The position numbers were made by a program, and so were the translations under genes. A stretch of 64,000 nucleotides of DNA from Unio delphinus (taxonomy: Eukaryota > Mollusca > Bivalvia > Unionida > Unionidae). Positions 26,997-40,084 of the stretch are shown in pieces; positions within the stretch are counted from its first letter, which is position 1; each line of letters opens with the position of its first letter. The notes under the pieces were generated by a model, which did no database searches, was not told where the DNA came from, and saw only the letters and a list, made by a program, of their open reading frames with translations. Where the stretch lies: the NCBI GenBank assembly GCA_029339505.1, contig JAQISU010000003.1, positions 17,181,001-17,245,000 of the forward strand. Reading direction: 5' to 3'.

Positions 26997-27689
26997 AATG
27001 ATTTTAAAGCCTATTGCTTATTTATGAATTGAACAAAGTGGTGGCATTTGTGGTGGATTACTTTAAACAATGTGAGTGACTGAGGCTGAGTAAGATATTG
27101 AACAAAAATTAGAGTCAGTATCTATAGAAGTGATAAATTTGTTTATTGTTAAACAAGGAATTATGAGAGTAAATTGAGTCCATATCTATATATTCTTTAG
27201 TTAATGCATGCCAGTGTTTGATATTTCTTTAATGTATGTTTTGAGATTGTAAGAAATTAAAATTCCATATCTGAAGTGCATTAATAGGTGGGCATTGTCT
27301 GAATTAAAGTAATTCAGAAAGAAATATTGTCTTTAGTTACTCTTGCAAGAAGAGATAATAAAGGAAGTCCAGAGGGAGTAATCTGCCCATTGTTGGTGTG
27401 AGTAAGCTGAATTCAGAGAGAAATGTAGAATTTTGTACTGCCAAACGCTGTTAGGTTGCTTTAGAGTGCTTGAAGTAAGTCTGTAGTTTAGGACTTTATT
27501 GGAATAAAATACGGGTAAGTATTTGGAAGCTGTATCCTGGAAGTCAGTAAGAATTAGTATATACTTAAGCTATGTAAATTGATTGGTGATACAGTCAAGT
27601 AGACTAGAAGGGCAACTGATAGGGAGTTTAAGTCTTTTGGTAAAGGAGAATTAGGTTATAAAGGGACCCAATTAGCAGAATTTATAGCA
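26997..27689. other. Non-coding stretch before the gag pseudogene
   Basis: No LTR or primer-binding site could be made out, although this is where the 5' LTR and leader of the Gypsy element would be expected. Confidence 0.35.
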
Positions 27690-28702
27690 TGGAGTCTCAA
27701 GGAATACAGCGAACGTAGGCAACAAAAAATAGGAGAGAATTAGACAAGCAGAGGAGAAAGAATGAATTAGATAAGCTGTGGAAAAGGAGAAAGAAAGGCT
27801 TAGACAAGCTGAGAAAAGAGACAGAATCGGAAAAAGCTGAAGAAAAAGAAAGAAAAAGAGAAATCGAGTTAGCCAGGTTGCAGGCCAAAGAAAGAGCCAG
27901 GGAGAGAGAACATGCATTAGCCATGGAGATACTAAAGATTGAAGCAGAAGCTAGGAGGGGTGAAGAACTGAATGAATGTTCAGGATCCATAAACAAAAGA
28001 CCAGAGGATAGATGTATTGTCCAAATAACAATGTCAATGTTTAACGACAAAGAAGAAATCATTGATAACTTTTTAATTCTGTTTGAAAAGTTAGCTTTAG
28101 TCCATCATATACCCAAAGACCAGTGGGCCATTAATATCTCTGCATTTTTGCAAGGAGCTGCCAAGTATATCTATCATAATATGGAACCAACTGAAGTAGA
28201 CGATTATGATGCTCTCAAGAAAGCACTATTAGGATACAATGATCTGTCAGCTGAAAGTTTTTGCAAGCTTTTCAGAGAGTTGTCTAAATGAACAACAGAA
28301 ACACGTGTACAATTTCATATTCATACTCACATGCTTTTAGATAAATGGATTAAAACGACAGGCACCATGCTCACTTACAAAGGCATATGAGAGGAGATCT
28401 TGAAAGAACATGTCTTCAGTATGTATCAGAAAGACCTGATCATATTTTTAGCGGAGCATGATTTCATTACCTTAGAAGACATTCTTGTGATGGCTGAGTG
28501 ATATAAGAGTGAACACTCTTGTCTAACCACCTGGGGTGGCAAGGATCAACCCAGTGTCACTGACTTTAAGAAGGCTAACGGGTTGGCACCTCATGGTCAA
28601 AATGGTGGGCAACTAGAGACTGATAATCCCAGCCAGGATCAGTTCTGTGGCCCAAGAAAGACCCAAGGGTACCCTGGTCAGAAATCTGAAGTTGTATGCT
28701 AA
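27690..28702 (+). pseudogene. Ty3/Gypsy-type retrotransposon gag, broken
   Basis: A highly charged Lys/Glu-rich N-terminal part (coiled-coil-like) begins with ATG at 27690 and is interrupted by an early stop. From 27878 to 28291 a clear gag capsid-like segment follows: NFLILFEKLALVHHIPKDQW, then a YDALKKALLGY stretch, as in metazoan Gypsy gag proteins. Translation then continues across stops to about 28700, where a Cys/His stretch resembles a zinc knuckle. Gag would form the intracellular particle that packages the element RNA. No protease, reverse transcriptase or LTR follows, so only a decayed 5' part remains. The family is clear; the boundaries are approximate. Confidence 0.75.
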
Positions 28703-28704
28703 CA

Positions 28705-29410
28705 CCATAAATTTGAAAGAAAGCATTCTGATATAAAGAGCTTTGAGATATAATGGTGATCTGCCCTCAAATATAACATACCAAAACTTAAAAAAATATT
28801 TAAATGACTTCTGATAAACCTATTAAAATAATTTGACCAAATTTGACAGAAAGCATTCGGGCAACGAGGGCTTGAAATGGTTACAGTCTTACACAAAATC
28901 ATTGTTACTAAAAACTTCTAGAAACCTACCTAGTCAGCAACATTGACAGAAAGCATTTTGATATACAAGGCTCTTAGTTTATAGAAACAATGAATACAAA
29001 TGATGCCAATCCACTATGATACATTTATTGCTACATTACCAATTGAACACTTTATGAATTTCTAACTCATTCAACCCAATCTGATGGAAGACATTATGAC
29101 AGTAATAATCATGCAGATTGGTGATCAAATTTGGTAACTGTTACCAATTATAATAACTTCTACATATCTTCAAAAATAGTTAACCAAATTTGACATAGAG
29201 CATCCTGATAAAAACAATGATACTATCTGCCACCAAATGTGGTTGCCATTATGAAAGACAGAAAACCTTTAAGCAACTCCTCAGAGGAAAAGATGATACT
29301 ATATGCCACCAGAAGGCATTCTGGCATAAGGCTTTCAAGTTTACATGGAAAATGAAGATTTTCTTTAAGAATATAAGAATTTGACTGGTTTTGACAGAAA
29401 GGTAAATGTT
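28705..29410. repeat. Irregularly spaced GACAGAAAGCATTC motif repeats
   Basis: The phrase TTTGACAGAAAGCATTCTGA or close variants recurs about six times at intervals of roughly 80-200 bp. It looks like a decayed long-unit tandem array. Confidence 0.5.
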
Positions 29411-30305
29411 AGACAGGAGAGTGATGTTTGGCATGCATGGGTCTCTTGTTTTGTTAGAGAGCAGTATTCCTATTCTAAATAAAAGTTATTCTCTCTGTCT
29501 CTGGTCAAATATATATGTTTAAATAAGACAGTTAACTAAAGTGCTTCATCTAATTACACATTTAACCAGTTATCATTCAAACATCTTCAAAATTCTCCAA
29601 AATATCTTGATGAAGTTCTAAAAACTGCAAATAACTGTGATCTTTTTATACAGTTGCTGATAAGAGAGTTTCAAAACTATACTTTCTATTTATAGCTAAT
29701 AATGTTGTGTAGTATAGCACCAAGATAAACTGCCTTTAGAACAAAGTTTTGCCCTCTACTCTTTATGCCATATATGTGAGATCCACTGTAATTCAATTCA
29801 CATCCCAACTGAAAAAAGTTATTCTGAAGGTAGGATATTGTGATTAACCAAGCAGATAAAGGTAAGAAGATACGTGAGGGAAGCATATATGATACTGTAA
29901 TAGATCTTATCTTTTTAGTAAATAATTTACAAGACACAATTTTTTGGACAACCTTCTATTTCCCAGTTCATTTCTCTAATAAAAACCAAGAATGTAGACA
30001 AATATTCAAAATTTATTACTTGAGTGTGTTTATGTTAACTTGCATTTTTATTTTGCTGCATACAACTGAATGGCGATAAGGTGGTGATGAGATAGCTTTG
30101 TCTTCTTTGTTATTATAAAATAGCCAAGATAAGACCAGTGGACATTCAGTTGACAATGCCATTGTAGAAAACTATGCTGTAGTCTGATACTACATTCTAA
30201 TCAGTCATGTTAGTGATGATATGGGCTTTAATTTCTTGACTAAACATTATTCAGATAATGGTATGTGTGACCTCTGTTTCTTCTTTTCTAAATGACCTCA
30301 CATTT
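29411..30305. other. Non-coding, no gene seen
   Basis: AT-rich sequence with two overlapping frames of about 80 codons on opposite strands (29686-29937, 29840-30079) and no recognisable motif. Confidence 0.35.
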
Positions 30306-30615
30306 TGGGACTGCTTCAGTGACCTAAGTGGTTAGAGCATTCACCTTTAGTGCAGGATGTTGTGGGTTTCAACCCTGGCCAAGTTATACCATTGACTTAT
30401 ACAAATGGTATTTGCAGCTGTCTTGCTTGGCACTCAGCATTAAGAGGTTAGTGTTAAAACTGGTCAGCCTGGTGTCAGGATAATGTGATTGGGTGGGGTA
30501 TCATGTCTGCAGCATGATATCCCAGTGCTAGACATCACTATGAACTACCTCACTGCAGACATCTTAGTGATATGACTGAAAAATTGTCAAAGCTATGTTA
30601 ACAAACTCCTAAACA
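30306..30615 (+). mobile_element. SINE-1, plus strand
   Basis: Head CCTAAGTGGTTAGAGCATTC, B-box-like GGGTTTCAACCC (diverged), core GTCAGGATAATGTGATTGGG and tail after AAAATTGTCAAAGC. Several CpG sites of the younger copies are TG or CA here, so this copy is older. Confidence 0.75.
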
Positions 30616-30799
30616 CAAACTATATTTTGATATGGTATGGGCCATTGGAACCCACTTTTTTATTTCTGGAATTAATGTTGGTTGTAATTTTCACTTGGAT
30701 TGCAAGATTGTATGTATGAATGAATGTATGTATGCATATGCATGTCTGTCTTTGCATAATATAGTCATCATCATCATCATCATCATCATCATCAGTCTG

Positions 30800-31895
30800 A
30801 TGATCTAGTTTGGTCGTTGAGGCACTGTGCTGTTGAACATCTGACCAGTTCCCTCCACTTGTCTCAATCATGTGCCAATGCCTGTGACTCCACAAAACTA
30901 TTCCTGGTCCATCCTGTGATGTTGTCAGTCCACCTTTGTCCTCTGTCTACCTCTCCTTCTGCCTTCCTGGATGCTGCCCTGCAGTACTGTTGTGGATAGA
31001 CTGTTGGCTCTAGTGACATGGCCATACCATTTCAGCTTTCTGTTTTTGACGGTGATGAGGAGGTCTTCATATTGGCCTACTTTGTGCCTGATGGTTTTAC
31101 GCACTTCTTCATTTGTGATGTGGTCCATGTAAGAGATGCCAAGGATGGCTCTGTAGCATCTCATTTCAAGTGCCTGAATTCTTCATTGTAATTCTGCTGT
31201 CAGGGAAAAGGCCTCACATGAAAACAAAAAAGATTGAGATGACTAGTGCTCTCAAAAGTCTGATTTTAGTTTTCAGACAGATGTTCTTGTCTTTCCAGTT
31301 GAGTTGTAGCTTTGACATAGCTGCCATTGTTTGTGCTGCTCATGACATATTTTTGCTCTTGATCCCTCTTCAGTGATAATGGAACCAAGATATCTGAACT
31401 GGCCCACTGTTTCCAGTTCCTGTCCTCTGACTTTAATCTTGGCTGAGATTTGTTTGACACTATTTTTCATCAGCTTTGTCTTCTCAGCATTTATCTCCAT
31501 GTCAAATCTGGAAGATGTTTCATCCAGGTTCTAAACTAAGGTGGCAAGCTCATCTTCACTGCCTGACAGCCCATCAATGTCATCTGCAAAGTGGAAGTTG
31601 GTGATGTTATGCCCTCCAAAAATGACTGTCCCACAGTGGTTTTCCAGGCTACACTCATGATGCGCTCTAAGTAGATGTTGAAACGTGTGGGTGATAGGAG
31701 ACAGCCTTGACATACTCCAACTTTTGTCTGGAACTAGTCCCCCACAGAACCTTGAGCAAGTACTGCACTGGTAACTTTGGTGTACAGCTGCTTGATGGTG
31801 TTGGTCAAAATTTTACCCATGTTGTGGCCCACAATGCCTCATGCCACACTCTGTCAAATTTCTTTTTGAAATCTATGAACACAATAGATTGTCAT
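30800..31895 (-). pseudogene. RTE-like LINE reverse transcriptase, 3' half, broken
   Basis: Read on the minus strand from 31895, frames give in order: an FIDFKK-FDRVWHEALW stretch (RT finger/palm), NFHFADDIDGLS (catalytic ADD box, about 31600), INAEKTKLM and GQFRYLGSII (31273-31500), and finally RKLKWYGHVTRANSL with a GRRRGRQR tail (30925-31164). This is the usual order of an RTE-type LINE RT and its C-terminal part. Frame changes and stops separate the pieces. A short (ATC)n tract (about 30766-30796) adjoins the 3' end, as RTE-like elements often end in short tandem repeats. Confidence 0.8.
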
Positions 31896-33384
31896 GTATT
31901 TATGTATGTAAAGTAAATATGTATGGTATGTGTTTTACTGTGTGTAATTGTGAGTGTAAATATGTATATTGTTATGTATGTTTAATTTTATTGCCTGTTA
32001 GGTGTTTTCTAATTCATTATATGCTATGGATAATTGTATTTTGGCCTTGACCTTGTCCAAAATAAAGTTCAATTTCTACTTGATCTGAATCATTGATTTT
32101 GGTTTTGCAGACATGTTTTTCTCAATTTTAGTCTTGAACATTGGAAATTCCCCATGAAATGCTGGGTGTACCTGTTGTTTTGCACATGTTATGTTATAAT
32201 TTTGCAACAGGTCTTCTTTCCATTTATAACTATGATTTTATCTTGTAATCATTTGGAATCTTCAAGATTGATATTTTTCATTAGGTAATGGTTTTATTCT
32301 TGTTGAAAATGCTAATTGTGACCTGAGGTCAAGTAGAGGACTATATAATCTTGTTTATCAAACAATTATTAATGTATGCTGTATGCTGTATGATTTGATC
32401 AGAATAAAATGTATTATTGTTGTGTCCAATATATTAATTTGGGTGAAATTTTATTTTATTTTATTCTTCTCTGGAGATACAAAGTGCTCAAAATAACAGT
32501 CTTCAGAACTGAGACTTGGAATTATAATGAAATTCATATAAAAATATATTATTTGATTGTAATATTATGATTCAACTTAAGACTGTTGGCACATCACTGT
32601 GACACAGTCTTTTCCTAATCACTGTTGTTGATGTGGCAGTGTTGCCTATCTCTTTTCCTCCTTTTTTCTCTCTCTTTCTAGCCTATTTGGGTCACAAACC
32701 ATCTTGCTTGTAGACTGGGATCTTTCTACCATGTAGTACAGTACAGAGCCATATTTTCATTGTGCTTTATTTGAGCCTCACATCTTTCTATGAAATCAAA
32801 TATCTCTCCTTTCATATTTCTCACTTTCTGACACATGGCTCTTAGACAGTTTAATGAGAAAAGTACTTTCATGCTATTTCTTCGAACTAAATTCTTGCTT
32901 GCCTCAGAAACTTATACTGACTAACTTCATGAGGGTGATTTCTTAAAAGTCTAAATTCCATCTGGGAACTCACATCCTATCATTAAGCTGAGCCTATCAG
33001 GATTAATATTACTGCCAAAACTTGTATCACTCATTTTCATCAGAAGAATGCTCTCTATTCTGCCTTTATTAATAGCTATTTTGGAAAATATCATTTTATG
33101 ACACCTGTTTAAAATGGCCAAAGTTTTTACCCAATTTGCTCCGGTTTGTCTCAACCCTTGTCATTTTCTGCTATTGACCTTATGTTAACATTTGCCTCTT
33201 CCATGTGTGAGAACAATGTTGAAGTCTAATTAAAATTTAATTGAACATGCCACAGAGCAGATCCCATCCTTTGCAGTTAGTGATTCTTATGGTGAAACTG
33301 TCTTGTAATGAATATCTTGTTACAAGCCAGGGGTCTTTACTTGACCAAATGGTTGTCAAACCTTGGTGCGATTCATGCTACAGA
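31896..33384. other. About 1.5 kb without a recognisable gene
   Basis: AT-rich sequence; a 67-codon minus frame (32951-33154) has no recognisable motif. Confidence 0.35.
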
Positions 33385-34335
33385 TAGAAAATATACGCCA
33401 CTGGAGTGCTTTCATTCAATTTAAGATAGATTATATAAGCCATTGGAGCTATTTCCATCAATTTGAGATAGATAATATATGCCATTAGAGCTATTTCAAT
33501 CAATTTGAAATAGAAAATATATGCCATTGGAGCATTTTCAATCAATTTGAGATAGAAAATATTTGCCACTGGAGCTTTTTCAATCAATTTGAGATAGATA
33601 ATATACACTATTGGAGCTGCTTTGATACAGTTAGATTATTGGGAAAAATTCTTTGTTACAGTTAGATTATTGGGAAAAATTCTTTGTTACAGTTAGATTA
33701 TTGGGAAAACTGCTTTGTTACAGTTACATCTTATGATAAAGTACATGAGAGTTGCAGAATATATTGCCTTACTGTGACACTGCTTATGGTAAAGTAAATG
33801 AGAGTCACAGAATTTATTACATTACTGTGACACTGCTTATGATAAAATACATGAGTCACATAGTATATTGCCTCAATGCGACACTGCTTATTATAAAGTA
33901 CATGAGAATCACAGAGTATATTGCCTCAATGCAACACTGCTTATGATAAAGTACCTGAGAGTCACAAAGTATTTTGCCTTACTGTGACACTGTTTATTAT
34001 AAAGTACAGTGCATGAGTCTCAGAGTATATTGCCTTACTGTGACACTGTTTATTATAAAGTACATGATACATTTAGTTTTAATGAAATCCTTAACCATAT
34101 TTACCTTATAACAAGAACTGTGTTATTATAAAGGGCCTTATAACAAGAACTGTGCTATTATAAAGGGCCTTATAACAAAAACTGTGCTATTATAAAGGGC
34201 CTTATAACAAGAACTGTGCTATTATAAAGGGCCTTATAACAAGAACTGTGCTATTATAAAGGGCCTTATAACAAGAACTGTGCTATTATAAAGGGCCTTA
34301 TAACAAGAACTGTGCTATTATAAAGGGTCTTATAG
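33385..34335. repeat. Cluster of four adjacent minisatellites
   Basis: In order: a 42-45 bp unit (about 5 copies, 33385-33605, containing ATTTCAATCAATTTGA); a ~34 bp unit (3 copies, 33617-33725, TTACAGTTAGATTATTGGG); a 50-65 bp unit (about 6 copies, 33730-34065, GTGACACTGCTTATGATAAA); and a 32-bp unit (7 copies, 34099-34332, AACAAGAACTGTGCTATTAT). Four unrelated units lie end to end with almost no spacer. Confidence 0.85.
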
Positions 34336-34719
34336 TGGTGAGTACATCACTTCTTATTCATAAAAACACTGCATATTTCATCATATTCTCAAACACAGAT
34401 AGTCAAACACTTGTTTTGTTTTTCAGATACACTACCTGTGAGTGTCATGAGATTATGATGGTTTTGTTCTGTTCTTTAGTTGGAGTTAGAATCTTGTGTT
34501 AATTTTTCTCTTTGTCAAGTCAATATTAACAGACTGGAAAATTTAGTTATTATTTATGTGACATCTATATCAACATTAAGATTTTATATTAGTATTGCTT
34601 GTAAAATTCATATACAGAGAGAATGTATTATAGTGCATATTAAAATGAAACAGAATTTCCACAAGCCCTTTCCAATTGTGCACACTTGTTTAGTATATAT
34701 CTATCTGTTAAGAGTAAAC

Positions 34720-34985
34720 ATCCAGATGAATGTAGATCTACTATATATTACACATGATGTGTTGGCATGTCAGTGTCTGCACACCCAGATCTACCATATA
34801 TTACACATGATGTGTTGGCATGTCAGTGTCTGCACACCCAGATCTACCATACATTACACATGATGTGTTGGCATGTCATTGTCTGCACACCCAGATCTAC
34901 CATACATTTCACATGATGTGTTGGCATGTCAATGTCTGCATACCCAGTTCTACCATATATTACACATATGTTCGCAGCTCGTTGT
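34720..34985. repeat. 53-bp minisatellite, about 5 copies
   Basis: Units contain CACATGATGTGTTGGCATGT and CTGCACACCCAGATCTACCA. The array keeps two plus-strand frames open, which are not evidence of coding. Confidence 0.85.
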
Positions 34986-35189
34986 CCCTCTACACCCAGA
35001 TTCATCATATTTATGATGTGCTGGTAGATCAGTGTCTATGTTGTTTCATTGTAATTGTAAGTAGGAGAAATAGTGTGCACACTGATCTATCAGTGCGTGC
35101 AGAATTTGATGGCTGATCTAGCTCTACACTGGTCAAAGCTGGCTGAGTGTTTGACACAAGCAAAATATCATATTACCTAATGTTGTCAA

Positions 35190-35325
35190 AAGTGCTAATA
35201 CTTACTCATGGGTTGCTGACCAATACTATCATTATAAGATACTTACTCATGGGTTGCTGACCACTACTATCATTATAACATACTTACTCATGGGTTGCTG
35301 ACCACTACTATCACAATGAGGTATC
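35190..35325. repeat. ~46-bp minisatellite, 3 copies
   Basis: Three copies of a unit containing TACTTACTCATGGGTTGCTG. Confidence 0.85.
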
Positions 35326-35768
35326 AGATGTTACATTTTCACAAGGGTAAACTCCATGGACCTTCTCATCTGATATGTCCATCACCATGCTCACTGGTAC
35401 TGCTGTATGTAACATATTCCAATTCAGATTTCTAAAGTTTCAGCATATTCATTTTGTTCATACCACTTCCTTTGGGTGTAATTATCTGAAGAGAAAAAAA
35501 CTATTTGCTTGCTATGGCTATTTCTTCTCTTGTGATAGGTTGGTTGTCTCATATTTAATACTGGTAGTCTTCAGTCTTTCTACAGGGTGTATTTTACACA
35601 GTATATTGATTATTTGTCACAGAATTAAATAGATATCACTGTCACAGAATTAGGCGAAAATTGAACTTATTTCTTCTTGAATTACAAACTAATTTCACCA
35701 TTTTTTTTGTTTCGTCGTACATGCGTTACCTGGAGTTAATAAGTGTTTTTTTTCCAAGGTAAATGGCG

Positions 35769-36925
35769 TGTAACGATTTGCATGTGCCTGACTATGAATC
35801 AGGAACATTAGAATCATGGGGTGCACGGTAATCTTGCCGTGAATTCTGCTCACCTATTTGAGGATATATAAGGCAGAATATTTCTGATTATATTACGGGT
35901 CCAAAAGTATCTTATCACAGGAAAGATAGCTCGTCATTCTATCTCCAGCCAAAGGGCTGATATTGTAGCGGAGCATCTCTGATATTATAGTGGAGCATCT
36001 CTGATATTGTAGCGGAGCATCTCTGAAATTGTTGCTGATTGTAGCTGAACGTCTCTGAATGTGTCTGATTGTAGCTGAATGTCTCTGAATGTCTCTGAAT
36101 TGTAGCTGAATGTGATTAATTGTGCCATTTGATTGTGAGATCAAATTGAGGTATCTGACTGTCTGTCGGATTGTCTGTCCGTCTACATCTGTCGTGATGT
36201 GTAAATATCCATAAATCTAGAAGTCTGAGTGTCGGAGCTGTCTAGAGGTGTAAACATCTGGGGTGGCATCTAGTTATTTGGGAACGTTGGTTCTAGTAGA
36301 TGCTGTATGCTGTCTGTACGTATAACTGTGGTGGATCCATGAAGGGCTAATGGCCGATAAAAGTATTGGTCAACCCTAGGTATTCGGGGAAGCTGGGCGG
36401 CGATTCAACAGTTGGTGAATCGTACGGTTATACAGGGTCGAGACACATGTGTGTGTTGCAATTGTAGTACAATTGAATACATTGCTATATTTACATAGTT
36501 ACTTCAAATCACAATAGTATTTCAAGGGATTACATGAATCTCAATAAAAGTTAGCAACTTGATTAAATACATGTATATGTTCGTGATAGTTGTCGCAATC
36601 CATACGTGCGATAGTATAGTTTGATGTTTTGTATTTGTTATCGCAATTTATACTTGCGGTAATATAACTTTTGTAAAGGTTCCTTGGATCTGTGTATAGT
36701 CCAAGAGATTCCTTTGTATCTGTGTTTTTTTTTGTATTAATATTTAATTTATTCATGTATTGGGAATGGTTGTGAGTGTAATTGTGGGTTGAACGCATGA
36801 GTTATTGTGTTGATACATCATTATTTTTCATTAATAATTTATTTCATAAATTTATATTTTCTTTCACATATTATGTTTGTGTTGTTCATTTAATCCACCA
36901 TCCACTCGGTAACAATTCTGTTACA
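35769..36925. mobile_element. Possible solo LTR
   Basis: The segment starts TGTAACGATTTG and ends TTCTGTTACA, matching the TGTAAC/GTTACA terminal pattern of many LTRs. It contains a TATA-like ATATATAAGG at about 35863, several AATAAA-like signals, and more CpG than its surroundings. The flanking five bases (TGGCG and ATCAC) do not match, so the target-duplication test fails. It may be an old or rearranged LTR, or not one at all. Confidence 0.3.
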
Positions 36926-38464
36926 ATCACAAATATTTCTTACTCGTTTCAGTCAGGGTTGATTATCCCCACTTTGCAATGGAAACCATTAGAGAGTTGG
37001 ACAGTCAAGAAATCAGTACAGTGAAAGAGGATACATCTGGGTAAGGAACCGTTTTACAATGCTTCCAGTGAATGTTACAAAGGCAAGACAACAGTTACAG
37101 TGACAGATGTTGTCAATTTCTGTTGTCCATGTTGCATCTTTCTAGCATCAACCATTCTATATAATAACAAACCTTTTGGAAAACCTATATACCTGTTCAT
37201 TGTACATGTATTAGTATAATTAAAGTTCAAATATTCTTTCAGGTAGAATTAAAGTGCAAATTATCCTAGGCCAAATTTTCAGTAGCTGGAAAACTGTTGA
37301 CCAAAATAGAAACTGACAGTCCATGACCTATAAGTGTAAGAGTTTGCTGTGTCAGCAGAATTTGCATACGGGTTCAGTGTGTATCTTTAGAGACACATCC
37401 TTCATAACTGCAAAAAATGATAATATGATCTGACTGCTGATAATAATGTCTTCCTTACAGTGACAAATGAAACTATGGTATCTTAGCAGTGAAAAAAATC
37501 TTGAATTCTTAATATCAACTTACAAATTAAATTTCAGTTTGGTGCAAATCACTTCAGTATTTTTTTAAAATTGACAATAATGGTATATTTGTAATTAAAT
37601 TAATATACTAGTATAAAATGCTAAGCATTATTGCTTTTAAAAGATAGCATATTTTAACAAGAATAGGGTCTGTTTCCTTGAAGTCATTCTTCATTTATAA
37701 TACTTGTTCATTTAACTTCAAATTTCATTGATGTAGTGTTATGACTCAAATAGTCCTAAAGGTTCTATTGCAAGTCAAAAACGTATGAAGTGTTCCAAAT
37801 AATTCCCAATATTGAATGTGTTGATGTGCCTTTAGTCTCGAAAGAGCTAATTTGCCAATGGCCTGGATTGTGATGCTGTGTTAACAGTCTCTTGATGTAT
37901 CATATTAAAATAATCCAAAAATGTCCTTGTCACTATAATTCCAAATGAATGTTTTAGTCAAAGGTTTGGTAACCCGTGGCACACAAGAGGTTTTGTGTGG
38001 CACATGAAGGGTAGTAAAAAATCTTGATTTTAACAGTGTTACTCTCTTACTGGTGGGACATGCTTGTTCATTTTGTAATTAATTTGGAAAAAGTGCTACA
38101 GTATGTAAAATAGGTTGCTGACCCCTGATTTAGTCTGAGAATATTATTGAGCACTTTGTAATTCCAGTAAATAATAATTTGAATAAATTAATCCAACCAA
38201 ATTAAAAACTTGACACAACAAAAAGGCTGATTCTGCTTCAATTGTTAAGTCAATTCTTATGTAAACCAGATCCATCTTTACTTGACTTAGGCTACAATTA
38301 CCATTTTCTTGGATATAGATTAAGTACATAATAGAGATGTACATAGCATATAATCATTAAGAAAAGTCAACAAATAATACAATTTAAAAATATATAACAG
38401 AAGAAACAAGACACTACTATTGCTTTTTTAAAAAAATCTAAAATGGTCCAAAGAGATTATGGGA
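36926..38464. other. About 1.5 kb without a recognisable gene
   Basis: AT-rich sequence; no motif or repeat family recognised. Confidence 0.35.
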
Positions 38465-38690
38465 TGGGTGGATCTGGTTACTGAGTGGTCTGAGGTATTC
38501 CCCCTTACAGATCACTCAAATCTTACCTCTGTCTGTGTGGAATAAAGTTTCAGCCAATGTGGATATGTAAGAAAGCTTACCAGTAGCTTCATGTGAGTCA
38601 GTAGTTCTTCTCAGGAGTTTTCACAGGTTCTTCCTCCCTTAGATGTACTGGTTTCTATTTATGGCCTATCATGTCCAAACCAAAATCAGA
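38465..38690 (+). mobile_element. SINE-2, plus strand
   Basis: Head ACTGAGTGGTCTGAGG, CTTACCTCTGTCTGTGTGG, a weak B box, GTAAGAAAGCTTACC and the 3' end CCTATCATGTCC. It abuts the RTE-like LINE fragment that follows. Confidence 0.75.
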
Positions 38691-40080
38691 GTTACAAGAC
38701 TCAATGCTGATGAGATTCAGTCCCACGCAGACAAAATCATATGAAGAGCTTTGAAGATAATCTACATGCATTAGGCAATCTACATGTATTAGGCATCTAC
38801 ATGTATTAGGCAATCTACATGTATTAGGCAATCTACATGCATTAGGCAATCTACAGGCATTAGGCAATCTACAGGCATTAGGCAGTCTACAGGCTTTATG
38901 CAATCTACAGGCATTAGCCAATCTACAGGTATTATGCAATCTACAGGTATTATGCAATCTACAGGTATTATGCAATCTACAGGTATTATGCAATCTACAG
39001 GCAATAAGCAATCTACAGGTATTAGGCAACCTACAGGCATTAGGTAGTATACATGTATAATGCAATCTACAGGTATTAGGCAATCTACAGGCATTTGGCA
39101 ATCTACAGGTATTAGGCAATCTACAGGCAATAAGCAATCTACAGGTATTAGAAACATGTCCAATATTGAATGCTGACAGTGCCACATTGCTCACTGACAA
39201 AGAAATGACACTTCAAAGATGGGCAAAACATTTCAACAGTATCTTCATTAACAGCCATCAATCAGTGAGGAGGTAATTGATCAAATGATCCAAGTGAAAA
39301 TCAACAAATCACTTTCCTTCCTCCATGGCTGACTGAAACTTTAAAAGCAGTCCACCTACTGTTAAATGGCAAAGCATCTGGAGCAGATGTTATATCAGCA
39401 GGGGTTTACATGCTACAGAAACTAATTAAAATCTTTGAATCAAAGTTGACTCAGAGAATGATACCCTATGAGTACAAGGATGCATATACTTGCATGAGCA
39501 GAAAGGCAACAGAGAATCCAGCAACAACCAGTGGTGGATATATCAATAGCTGGCAAACTCCATAGCAGAATTCTTCTGAATCATGTTGTACATCACAAAA
39601 CGAATGAGGATAAAATGGCAGAATAGGGTCCCAGACACTGATGTTCTCGCATGAAAACACAATTGAGATAGGCAGGCCATGTCATCAGGATGTCAGTGAC
39701 TACCATACATCTTCTACAGTACACTGAAAGAGCAAAGTAATCTCAGTGTAGTGGAATAATGCTCCAAAAATTCCTTCAAGTCATCCTTGAAACATGTCAA
39801 CATTTGACCCTTAGTCTTGGGAAGATCTCACACAGGATCATTACACCTGGTGGAGTCTCTTCCATAGTGGAGCTTTGAATGGTGAAGAACTGCAGAGATC
39901 AGTGTAAATCTCAGAAAAGTCAGCATTGTCAATTAATGATGCATACTGTCAAGTGTGCCACAGAGCACAAAATGGTCTGACCAGCCATGTGTATACTCTC
40001 AGAACCAAACTTGTAATGGTCATCATAGAACTTGAAGGACTGTCAACATCATTTGATGCAAACTACAAATGATATTTTTA
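38690..40080 (+). pseudogene. RTE-like LINE with internal deletion and an internal minisatellite
   Basis: Plus-strand frames show the pre-RT linker (ADEIQSHADK), then, after an 18-bp minisatellite, LLTDKE-like and QRWAKHFNSIF, LLNGKASGADVISAGVY and SIAGKLHSRILLN (start of the RT domain, to about 39640). Translation then jumps directly to AGHVIRM and a C-terminal Cys/His stretch (HRAQNGLTSH near 39960-39990). The catalytic centre is missing, so a deletion removed the middle of RT. Frameshifts and stops elsewhere confirm decay. It belongs to the same general family as the minus-strand fragment at 30800-31895. Confidence 0.75.
38758..39152. repeat. 18-bp minisatellite, about 22 copies, inside the LINE fragment
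   Basis: Units of AATCTACAGGTATTAGGC with ACATG/ACAGG and GCATT/GTATT variants. The unit is a multiple of 3, so it produces long artificial Cys-Arg-Leu-Pro frames on the minus strand (38655-39200). Confidence 0.9.
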
Positions 40081-40084
40081 TGAT

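Noticed and set aside
27878..28291. Host gene with SCAN-like domain
   Set aside because: The segment is flanked by frames with stops that continue the gag layout, including a weak zinc knuckle. A Gypsy gag pseudogene explains all of it.
34480..35116. Frames of 127 and 98 codons
   Set aside because: They run through the 53-bp array and show no domain; the open length is due to the repeat.
38655..39200. 181-codon Cys-rich minus-strand frame
   Set aside because: It is the translation of an 18-bp minisatellite lying in a plus-strand LINE remnant.
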